Source: Lujinxingia vulgaris (GTDB taxonomy: Bacteria; Myxococcota_A; Bradymonadia; Bradymonadales; Bradymonadaceae). From it: a DNA stretch of 64,000 nucleotides. Location: NCBI RefSeq assembly GCF_007997015.1, contig NZ_VOSM01000001.1, positions 1 through 64,000 on the forward strand. The letters run 5' to 3'. The stretch's first letter is position 1; every line of letters begins with the position of its first letter. Below, in pieces: positions 44,690-51,925 of the stretch. The notes below the pieces were generated by a model, which worked only from the letters and a program-made list of their open reading frames with translations, searched no databases and was not told where the DNA came from. A program made the position numbers and the translations under genes.

Positions 44690-45136
44690 ATGTTCGATGT
44701 TCTGGTGGCGATTCATAACGTGCTTCGCTGGGTGGTCCTCATCGCAGCCTTTGCTGCGATCGGTACGGCATGGCAGGGCGTGCTCTCCAAACGCGCCTAC
44801 ACCCGCGGCGACCGCCTGCGCTCGGTGGCGCTCGTCGCCTCGATGCACACCCAGCTCCTGCTGGGGCTTGCGCTCTACGGCTTAAGCCCCCTTGTGCGCA
44901 CCGGCCTTACCGACATGGCCAACGCGATGAGCACCCGTGGCATCCGCTTCTTTGTGGTCGAACACATCTTCTTAATGCTCCTGGCCGTCTTCGTCATTCA
45001 GGCCGGCTCGATCGCGGCCAAAAAAGCCGACGACGACGCTAAGAAGCATAAGCGCGGCGCGATCTTCTACACCATCGGGCTTCTGCTCGTGCTCGGCGGC
45101 ATCCCCTGGTTCCGCCCCCTCTTCCCCGGGCTTTAA
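44690..45136 (+). CDS. Cytochrome-b-like four-span membrane protein
   Basis: A 148-residue membrane protein, ATG 44690 with GAGGAG upstream. Four hydrophobic helices carry His residues in 'IHNVLRWVVLIAAF', 'SMHTQLLLGLALYGLSP' and 'VEHIFLMLLAVFVIQAG', and the end reads 'AIFYTIGLLLVLGGIPWFRP'. This matches a small membrane family widespread in Bacteroidetes and others, often annotated cytochrome B, in which the same H-x-Q-L-L-x-G and G-x-x-L-x-L-x-x-I-P-W patterns occur. Heme binding is plausible but unproven. The gene lies upstream of hflK. Confidence 0.6.
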   Translation: MFDVLVAIHNVLRWVVLIAAFAAIGTAWQGVLSKRAYTRGDRLRSVALVASMHTQLLLGLALYGLSPLVRTGLTDMANAMSTRGIRFFVVEHIFLMLLAVFVIQAGSIAAKKADDDAKKHKRGAIFYTIGLLLVLGGIPWFRPLFPGL

Positions 45137-45139
45137 GTC

Positions 45140-45148
45140 TGCTATACT
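45140..45148 (+). promoter_or_regulatory. Candidate extended -10 promoter before hflK
   Basis: TGCTATACT is an extended -10 element (TGN directly before TATACT) about 34 bp upstream of the hflK start. No good -35 was seen, which extended -10 promoters do not need. Pattern match only. Confidence 0.35.
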
Positions 45149-45181
45149 GCTGCATAAACCCGACACCCAGGAGACGATGCG

Positions 45182-46183
45182 ATGGCGATCGATCGAGATA
45201 AACTAAGCGCGCTAAGCCGCTCAAAGATGCCCGGCGTCATCGCCCTGGGGATCTTCTTTATGGTGGTGGTCGGCAGCTCCATGTTTCAGGTCGACGCCAA
45301 CAGCGTCGGCGTGGTGCTGCGCCTGGGCAAACTCTCGCGCTCGGTGGGGCCGGGCCTGCACTTTAAGGCGCCCCTGGGCATCGAGAAGGTCTACAAGGTG
45401 CCGGTCGAAGAGCAGCGCAAAGAGGAGTTCGGCTTTCGCACCGCGGCGGTCGGCGACACCACCCGCTACAGCAGCGAGGGCTATGAGCATGAGTCCTTGA
45501 TGCTCACCGGCGACCTCAACGTGGTGGAGGTGGAGTGGACGGTGCAGTACCGCATCAGCGATCCCTACCTCTACCTCTTCCGGGTGCGCGATGTGGAACA
45601 CACCCTGCGCTACATGTCTCAGGCTTTGATGCGGGAGTTTGTGGGCGATCGCACCGTCAACGAGGTGCTCACCGCCGGTCGCACCGAGCTTGCCTCCTCG
45701 GTGCAGGCGCGCCTCCAGGAGCTCTGCAACCACTACGAGATGGGCATCACCATCGGCCAGGTCATCCTCCAGGATGTGACGCCTCCCGATCCGGTCAAAC
45801 CTTCGTTTAACCAGGTCAACCAGGCCCAGCAGGAGATGGAGCGCATGATCAATGAGGCGCGTCGCGACTACAACGCGGTCATCCCCCGCGCCGAGGGCCG
45901 CGCTGAACAACAGATCCAGCAGGCCGAGGGCTACCTCATCGATCGTACCAACCGCGCCCGCGGTGAGGTCGCACGCTTTGCCAGCCTCTATGAGGAGTTC
46001 GCCAAGGCGCCCGAGATCACCCGCCAGCGCATCTACCTGGAGACGCTTGGCGAGGTTCTGCCGAAGATCAAAAACAAGGTCATTATCGATTCCGAGGCCA
46101 CCAACATGATGCCGGTGATGCAGCTCGGTGGCGGCAGCACGATTCCTGCTGCGCCCCTGTCGACCCTGGGAGGTGATAAATGA
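45182..46183 (+). CDS. hflK: HflK, subunit of the FtsH-modulating HflKC complex
   Basis: A 333-residue SPFH-family membrane protein. One N-terminal helix ('VIALGIFFMVVVGSSMF') precedes the SPFH/band-7 domain with 'NSVGVVLRLGKLSRSVGPGL', 'VEVEWTVQYRISDPYLYLF' and 'TVNEVLTAGRTELASSVQAR'. A helical segment 'AEGRAEQQIQQAEGYLIDRT' and 'RGEVARFASLYEEFAKAPEI' closes the family pattern. HflK and HflC form a cage around the FtsH protease and limit access of substrates. AGGAG precedes ATG 45182; it overlaps hflC by 4 bp. Confidence 0.93.
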   Translation: MAIDRDKLSALSRSKMPGVIALGIFFMVVVGSSMFQVDANSVGVVLRLGKLSRSVGPGLHFKAPLGIEKVYKVPVEEQRKEEFGFRTAAVGDTTRYSSEGYEHESLMLTGDLNVVEVEWTVQYRISDPYLYLFRVRDVEHTLRYMSQALMREFVGDRTVNEVLTAGRTELASSVQARLQELCNHYEMGITIGQVILQDVTPPDPVKPSFNQVNQAQQEMERMINEARRDYNAVIPRAEGRAEQQIQQAEGYLIDRTNRARGEVARFASLYEEFAKAPEITRQRIYLETLGEVLPKIKNKVIIDSEATNMMPVMQLGGGSTIPAAPLSTLGGDK

Positions 46184-47124
46184 GCTGGAAATCGTCGCTT
46201 TTGATCGCCGGCGCCATCATCGCGCTGATCCTGCTCAGCAGCGCCACCGTCGTGGTCGATGAGAATGAGCAGGTCGTCATCACCCAGTTTGGCAAACCCG
46301 TTGGCGAGGCGCTCACCGAGCCGGGGCTCTACTATAAGACGCCCTTTATCCAGAGTGAGCATCGCTTCGAGAAGCGTTTTCTGGAGTGGAACGGCAACCG
46401 CAATCAGATCCCCACCCGCGATAAGCGCTTTGTGTGGGTGGACACCTACGCGCGCTGGCGCATCGTCGACCCTTTACGTTTTTACCAGCGCGTGCGCGAT
46501 GAGCGCGGCGCGAAGTCGCGACTCGACGACATCATCGACGGAGCGACCCGCGACGCGGTGGCCAACCACGACCTGATCGAGCTTGTGCGCTCGACCAACC
46601 GGGTGCCTCTGGTCGATGAGGATCTTCAGCAAGACGACGGCGAAGATCTGGCCGTGGGCCTTGCTCCCATCGTCCACGGTCGCAGCAAGATCATGAAGGA
46701 CATCCTGGAGCAGTCCGCCGAGCTCGCCGCAGACCTGGGCGTGGAGGTGCTCGACGTGCGTTTTAAGCGCATCAACTACAACGAAGATGTGCAAAACCGC
46801 GTCTACGAACGCATGATCGCCGAGCGTTTTCGCATCGCCGAAAAATACCGCTCCCAGGGGCAGGGTGAGGCCGCCAGCATCAGCGGGGAGCGCGACCGCG
46901 AGCTCAAACGCATCGAGTCCGAGGCCTTCCGCAAGGCCGAAGAGATCCGCGGACGAGCGGATGCCGAGGCTGCTGCCATCTACGCGGATGCCTACGCCGT
47001 CGACCCGGAGTTCTACCGCTTCCTGCGCACGATGGAGAGCTACGAAGACGTTATCGGCAGTGACTCGGTGCTCATGCTCACCACCGAGAGTGAGTTTCTG
47101 GAGTACCTGAAGACGTCGCAGTAA
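46180..47124 (+). CDS. hflC: HflC, partner of HflK
   Basis: A 314-residue SPFH protein with an N-terminal helix 'LIAGAIIALILLSSATVVV', then 'ENEQVVITQFGKPVGEALTEPG', 'DTYARWRIVDPLRFYQRVRD' and 'VLDVRFKRINYNEDVQNRVYERMIAER' style ending, including 'RFRIAEKYRSQGQGEAASI' and 'ADAEAAAIYADAYAVDPEFY'. These are the HflC hallmarks. Length is normal, and overlap with hflK (ATGA) sets the pair in one unit. Confidence 0.93.
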   Translation: MSWKSSLLIAGAIIALILLSSATVVVDENEQVVITQFGKPVGEALTEPGLYYKTPFIQSEHRFEKRFLEWNGNRNQIPTRDKRFVWVDTYARWRIVDPLRFYQRVRDERGAKSRLDDIIDGATRDAVANHDLIELVRSTNRVPLVDEDLQQDDGEDLAVGLAPIVHGRSKIMKDILEQSAELAADLGVEVLDVRFKRINYNEDVQNRVYERMIAERFRIAEKYRSQGQGEAASISGERDRELKRIESEAFRKAEEIRGRADAEAAAIYADAYAVDPEFYRFLRTMESYEDVIGSDSVLMLTTESEFLEYLKTSQ

Positions 47125-47173
47125 TCCTCATGAGGCAGCCCCGATACATGCAGATGCGCGCTGGCCGGCGACG

Positions 47174-49735
47174 ATGAAGCACCTCCCCGTAGACGATGTG
47201 ATTGGCGAGGTGGTGGGCGCGTTGCAAAAGCACGCCGGCGTGGTGATTGAGGCGCCGCCCGGCGCCGGCAAGAGCACGCGCGTGCCCCCGGCGCTTCTCG
47301 ACGCCGGGCTGGCCGGCGGTCGCCAGATCGTGATGCTGGAGCCGCGCCGGGTGGCCGCGCGCGCCACCGCGCGCCGCATCGCTCAGGAGCGGGGCGCGAC
47401 CCTCGGTGGCGAGGTCGGCTACCAGGTGCGTTTCGACCGCCGCGCCGGCCCTGACACCCGACTGCTCGTGATCACCGAGGGGATCCTCACCCGCTGGCTG
47501 CAGCGCGACCCGCTGCTCGATGAGGTGGGCGTGGTGATCCTGGATGAGTTTCATGAACGCAGCGTGCACAGCGATCTGGCCATCGCCTTTCTGCGAGAAG
47601 TTCAGCAGGTGCGCGAGGATCTGAAGATCGTGGTGATGTCGGCCACCATCGACACCGCTCCCATCGCCGACTTCTTAAGCGTTCCGGTGGTCAAGAGTCG
47701 GGGGCGCACCTTCCCGGTGCAGATCGACTACCTGGACCATCCCCCCGAAGATCGCGTGGAGTTTGAGGCCGCGCGCGCCGCGCGCCGTCATGTGGGAAGT
47801 GAGGCTGATGATGGCGGCGATATTCTGATCTTTTTGCCCGGCCAGGCCGAGATTCACCGCTGCCTCTCGGCCCTGGAGCGCTGGGCGCCCGATGAGGGCA
47901 TTCGCTGCTTTCCGCTCTATTCGGCGCTGCCCAACCGCGAGCAGGACCGCGCCCTTGAACCGGGCGGCCCCCGGCGCATCATCTGTTCGACGAACATCGC
48001 CGAGACCTCGCTGACGATCGAGGCCGTCACGCTCGTGATCGACTCGGGCAAGGTGCGCACCATGCGCAGCTCCCCGGCCAGCGGGCTCGACGAGCTGATG
48101 CTGGAGCATGTCAGCCTGGCCTCGGCCAATCAGCGCGCCGGCCGGGCGGGGCGAGTGCGCCCGGGGAGGGCGTTGCGGCTGTGGACACGGGCATTTGAGC
48201 ATCGCATGGCGCCTTACGATGACGCCGAGCTGCAGCGCGTGGAACTCTCCCCGGTGGTGCAGGAAGTTGTGGCCTGGAGCGGCGCCGACCCACGTGAATT
48301 CAACTGGTTTGAGCCACCTCCCGAGGTCGCGCTTGGCCAGGCGATCGATCTTCTCCGCCAGCTCGGCGCGATGGAGCCCGATGACTTTCGCTTAAGCGAT
48401 CTGGGCCGGCGCCTCCTCGATCTTCCGCTGCACCCGCGCCTCGGCCGGATGCTCATCGAGGGGGAGCGGCGCGGGACTTCGGCAAAGGCCTGCGCGATGG
48501 CGGCGATCTTATCGGAGCGCGACTTCGTCACCTCGGTCGCCCCCGACGCGCCGGCCGCAGCGAGCGATGTGCTGCTGCGCGCGGAGCTTTTAGAAGACGC
48601 CGCCCGTGGCAGCGGAGCGGCCGCGCGGCGCGTTGGCGTGCGTGTGCATCAGGGCGGGGCGCGGCGAGTGGCCGAGGTGCGCGACCAACTTCTGAAGGCC
48701 GCCGGCGTGGATCCTCGAAAAGACTCCGGCGATGAGGAAGACGCGCTGCGCACCCTGCTCAGCGCCTACCCCGACCGCATCGCCTTTCGGCGCGAAGAGG
48801 GCGCGGGGCGCTTTGTGATGGTGGGCGGCGAAGCCCTGGCGCTGGCGCGTGAGAGCGTGGTGCGAGAGGCCCCGGTGGTGGTCGCCGCCTCCATCGGGGG
48901 CCGCACCCGGGCGCGCGATGCCGTCGGCGGGGTGCAGAGCCGCGGGTTGATTCGGATGGCCTCGACCGTGGAGATGGCGTGGCTCGAAGACGCCTTCCCC
49001 GAGCGCTTTGAGGAGCGGGTGGTGGTCGACTTTGATGGCGAGCGCCAGCGCGTGATGGCCGAGCGTCAGCGCCTCTTCGACGGTATTGCGCTCGAGCGTC
49101 AGGTGGCCTCGGTGGCCGAACACGCCGACCCTTCGGAGGTTACGGCCTGTCTGCTCGAGCATGCGCTCGACGATGTGGTGGCGGCCTTTGGCCTCAACAC
49201 CGATGAGGCGCAATTTCTGCTACGCTGGGAGTGCGCACGCCTGTGGTTTCCCGAGGCCGACTTCCCTCAGCTGATGCTCGACGCGCGCCGCGGCGATTCC
49301 GAGCAGCCCATCTGGCAGCAGGTCTGCTGGGGCAAACGCACCTTTGGCCAGCTGCGTGGCATCGGCCTCTGCGGTCAGCTCGGCGCCTACCTTAACCGCG
49401 AGCAGCGTCGCCTGCTCGATGAGGAGTTGCCGCCGCGGCTGGAGGTCCCCTCCGGCAGCCACATTCGCCTCGACTACAGCCTGGACGCCCCCCCGGTGCT
49501 CGCTGTGCGCATTCAGGAGGTCTTTGGCTGGCGCGACTCCCCGCGCATCGCCCGCGGGCAGGTCGCCGTGCTCCTTCATCTACTCGCCCCGAACTACCGG
49601 CCGCAGCAGGTCACCGATGATCTGGCCGGATTCTGGGAGCGCACCTACCCGGAGGTGCGAAAGGAGCTGCGCGCGCGCTACGCCAAACACCCCTGGCCCG
49701 AAGATCCGCTGAGCGCGCGCGCCATCCGAAAGTAG
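47174..49735 (+). CDS. hrpB: HrpB-type DEAH-box RNA helicase
   Basis: An 853-residue superfamily 2 helicase. Seen: Walker A 'EAPPGAGKST' near residue 26-35, 'LEPRRVAARATARRIA', DExH box as DEFH in 'VVILDEFHERSVHSDLA', motif III 'VVMSATID', motif V/VI region 'SGKVRTMRSSPASG' and 'ASANQRAGRAGRVRPGRALR'. The C-terminal HrpB-specific domain includes 'VTDDLAGFWERTYPEVRKEL' and 'RARYAKHPWPEDP', which is diagnostic. Full length. It starts 50 bp after hflC and ends 4 bp from the convergent His-rich gene. The cellular role of HrpB is poorly known. Confidence 0.95.
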   Translation: MKHLPVDDVIGEVVGALQKHAGVVIEAPPGAGKSTRVPPALLDAGLAGGRQIVMLEPRRVAARATARRIAQERGATLGGEVGYQVRFDRRAGPDTRLLVITEGILTRWLQRDPLLDEVGVVILDEFHERSVHSDLAIAFLREVQQVREDLKIVVMSATIDTAPIADFLSVPVVKSRGRTFPVQIDYLDHPPEDRVEFEAARAARRHVGSEADDGGDILIFLPGQAEIHRCLSALERWAPDEGIRCFPLYSALPNREQDRALEPGGPRRIICSTNIAETSLTIEAVTLVIDSGKVRTMRSSPASGLDELMLEHVSLASANQRAGRAGRVRPGRALRLWTRAFEHRMAPYDDAELQRVELSPVVQEVVAWSGADPREFNWFEPPPEVALGQAIDLLRQLGAMEPDDFRLSDLGRRLLDLPLHPRLGRMLIEGERRGTSAKACAMAAILSERDFVTSVAPDAPAAASDVLLRAELLEDAARGSGAAARRVGVRVHQGGARRVAEVRDQLLKAAGVDPRKDSGDEEDALRTLLSAYPDRIAFRREEGAGRFVMVGGEALALARESVVREAPVVVAASIGGRTRARDAVGGVQSRGLIRMASTVEMAWLEDAFPERFEERVVVDFDGERQRVMAERQRLFDGIALERQVASVAEHADPSEVTACLLEHALDDVVAAFGLNTDEAQFLLRWECARLWFPEADFPQLMLDARRGDSEQPIWQQVCWGKRTFGQLRGIGLCGQLGAYLNREQRRLLDEELPPRLEVPSGSHIRLDYSLDAPPVLAVRIQEVFGWRDSPRIARGQVAVLLHLLAPNYRPQQVTDDLAGFWERTYPEVRKELRARYAKHPWPEDPLSARAIRK

Positions 49736-49738
49736 CAC

Positions 49739-50101
49739 TTACTCCTCGTCTACAACCTCAATGGGGCCGTGGTTATCGCAGTGGTCACCGTGGGGGTGAT
49801 GCAGATGCCCGTCGACCAGGTAGTCGATGTGATCGCCGTGAGGCACTGGCTCATGCCCGCAGCTTGGCCCGTGCACGTGATCGGGAGGGTGGGCGCCACA
49901 GCGGTGGTAGGGCGTGCAGCGGTGCGGGTTGACGTCGGTCACCTCGATGCGGTGCTCCTCCACCATATCGCCACCCTCCGGGTGGTGGAGGTGGCCGTCG
50001 TGCAGGTAGTCGACGTGATCCTCATGCTCAATGGCAATATGCCCGCAACCCGGGCCGTGTTTGTGACCATCGTCATGATGGTGTTCATGCAGGTGTGTCA
50101 T
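49739..50101 (-). CDS. Histidine-rich duplicated metal-binding protein
   Basis: A 120-residue protein with 29 histidines (24 percent) and 5 cysteines. Start 50101 is set by GGAGG about 6 nt upstream; 20 extra upstream codons are not His-rich. Two near-identical segments, residues 15-40 and 77-102, follow the pattern HGPxCGH ... DHxDYLxDGHLHH, and the segment between has 'NPHRCTPYHRCGAH'. The ends are acidic. Such His/Cys spacing suggests Zn2+, Ni2+, Co2+ or Cu2+ buffering in the cytosol; the actual metal is unknown. No transporter or regulator lies beside it. The gene faces hrpB convergently, 3 bp away, and its upstream side is array R6. Confidence 0.75.
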   Translation of the reverse strand: MTHLHEHHHDDGHKHGPGCGHIAIEHEDHVDYLHDGHLHHPEGGDMVEEHRIEVTDVNPHRCTPYHRCGAHPPDHVHGPSCGHEPVPHGDHIDYLVDGHLHHPHGDHCDNHGPIEVVDEE

Positions 50102-50192
50102 GCGTGCCTCCACGGCAGCTATGAGACTGAAGCGTGGGCGAACACCCTTAAATCTGGCCACCTGCGCCCCCTTCCCAAACCTTTGCTCGGGT

Positions 50193-50532
50193 GACCGTGG
50201 GTCGTTTTGAAGGTGACAGTGGGTCGCCCAAAAATGTCCGGTTTGCGGTGACCGTGGGTCGCGCCAAAGACGACCGTGGGTCGATTGAAAAGTGACCGTG
50301 GGTCACCCAAAAGTGTCCGATTTACAGCGACCGTGGGTCGGCAAAAAGCTAACCGTGGGTCGATTGAAAGGTGACCGTGGGTCGCCCCAGAATGTCTGAT
50401 TTACAGTGACCGTGGGTCACCCAAAAGTGTCCGATTTACAGCGACCGTGGGTCACCCAAAAGCTGACCGTGGGTCGCCCAAACGTGGTCGATTTGCGGTG
50501 ACCGTGGGTCGCCCAAAAGACGACCCTGGGTC
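50193..50532. repeat. GACC-N3-GGTC array R6: 13 cores spaced 22 or 35 bp
   Basis: Cores, mostly GACCGTGGGTC, start at 50193, 50215, 50250, 50272, 50294, 50329, 50351, 50373, 50408, 50443, 50465, 50500 and 50522 (GACCCTGGGTC). Successive distances are 22, 35, 22, 22, 35, 22, 22, 35, 35, 22, 35 and 22 bp, and no other value occurs. The 35-bp units differ from 22-bp units by a 13-bp insert of the type TGTCCGATTTACA. The array ends 4 bp from the stop codon of the DUF1552 gene and fills most of the 435-bp gap 50102-50536. Confidence 0.95.
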
Positions 50533-50536
50533 ACCC

Positions 50537-51925
50537 TCAACCCAGGTTCAGCGGCTCGGTGCAGTGACGCGCATCCCCGAAGACGCGCGTCTCAATCCCC
50601 ATCGCTCCCAGGCACGCGGTGTAAAGATCGTTGACCGCACGGGAGCGCCCGTCACTCACGCGGTGATGGTAGCCGGTGCGCGCGGCAAAGGGGCCGCCGG
50701 CCACCAGATAAAACATCTCGTCGTGATTGTGCGTGGAGGGGTTGGAGATCTCGGTGCCGGCCAGCAGCAGGGAGTTACCCAGAATCGTCTCCCCGTTGGC
50801 CTCGCTAAATTCCGGGGCGTCCAGGCGCTCCAGGAGCTCGGCGAGCATGGTCATCTGGAAGAGGGTGTAGGTGGAGAAGTCGTTGTCGGGCCGGGCGTTG
50901 TAGCGGTGTCCCAGCTCGTGGTGGGCGGCCTGGGTGCCGGCCAGAAAGAAGTCTTCGCCACCGGCGCCCAGCGTAAAGCTCACAAAGCGCGTCAGGTCGC
51001 AGCGCAGCGCCGTGGCCAGGAGGTCGGCCTGCAGGCGAAAGACCTCGGCGTACTCCGAGTAGCGCGTCTCGGCATACGATGCGGGCTGGTCGGGCTGCAG
51101 GCATTGGGCGCGCATCGCGTGGTCGTGGCGCTGCGCCCGTCGCTCCAGCTGACGGAGCTGATCGAGATGGTCCGAGATCTGCGCCCGGCTCAAGGGATCG
51201 AGCCCGTAGCGATCGCTGATGACGCGGTGGTACTCCGGCAGCACCGTATCGAGAATGCTCTGTTGACGCGCGCGCTGCGGGTCGCCGGGGGCTGCGTTGG
51301 GGTCGTGGCCGAAGAGGCGATGAAAGGTGTCCAACGGGTTTAAGAGCGGCGGGTTGGGCTGGTTGATGCCCCGCCAGGATTTCACATGGTAGGTGCGCGT
51401 TTTGGGCGCGCCGCGCATCACCCCGAGCTCCAGCGAGGGCAAGGTGGTCTCGGGGCGAAGATGTTGCAGCGCGACCTGCTCCAGCGAGGGGCCGCCGGCG
51501 GAGTTCGCATAGCGTTTGCCGTAGTGATCGACGACGTCGTGATCCTGAAAAGGATTGGATGCCCCCACCGCAAACGCGCCGCTGCCGCGGCTATGATCAT
51601 CGCCGGAGCCTTCTTTGCCGGCCGGGTCGCTCAAGCCCGAGACGAGCGCCAGGCGGTGGCGCACCCGCTCCAATGGCGAGAGCACGCCTGTGAGCTCGCC
51701 AAGCGGCCCGGCGTTCTGCGGAAGCCAGAGCTCGGGGGGGCATCCGTTGGCAAAGAAGAAGGTGATCAGCCGGCGTGGGGCCTGCGCCGACGCCTCACTC
51801 GCCCGCAACATCCGATGTCCCAGCAGCGCGTCGCCTCCCAGCGCTGCAATAAATGGAAGCCCAATAGCCAGGGTGCCCGCCCCGCGCAGAAACGCTCGCC
51901 GCGTCATCTTCCTGTCGTTGCTCAT
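50537..51925 (-). CDS. DUF1552 Tat-exported protein
   Basis: A 462-residue protein of the DUF1552 family, common in Planctomycetes and myxobacteria. It begins with a Tat signal, 'MTRRAFLRGAGTLAIGLPF', implying folding and perhaps cofactor loading before export. Family marks are 'FFFANGCPPELWLP', 'LALVSGLSDPAGKEGSGDDHSRG', and 'SNPSTHNHDEMFYLVAGGP'. Several His/Asp-rich patches suggest metal binding; biochemical role is not known. It overlaps the following DUF1592-family gene by 4 bp on the upstream side; such pairs are typical of this protein family. Its stop lies beside array R6. Confidence 0.85.
   Translation of the reverse strand: MSNDRKMTRRAFLRGAGTLAIGLPFIAALGGDALLGHRMLRASEASAQAPRRLITFFFANGCPPELWLPQNAGPLGELTGVLSPLERVRHRLALVSGLSDPAGKEGSGDDHSRGSGAFAVGASNPFQDHDVVDHYGKRYANSAGGPSLEQVALQHLRPETTLPSLELGVMRGAPKTRTYHVKSWRGINQPNPPLLNPLDTFHRLFGHDPNAAPGDPQRARQQSILDTVLPEYHRVISDRYGLDPLSRAQISDHLDQLRQLERRAQRHDHAMRAQCLQPDQPASYAETRYSEYAEVFRLQADLLATALRCDLTRFVSFTLGAGGEDFFLAGTQAAHHELGHRYNARPDNDFSTYTLFQMTMLAELLERLDAPEFSEANGETILGNSLLLAGTEISNPSTHNHDEMFYLVAGGPFAARTGYHHRVSDGRSRAVNDLYTACLGAMGIETRVFGDARHCTEPLNLG

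Noticed and set aside
50193..50532. CRISPR array
   Set aside because: Repeats are 11 bp and spacers 11 or 24 bp, far shorter than CRISPR, spacers recur, and no cas genes are present.
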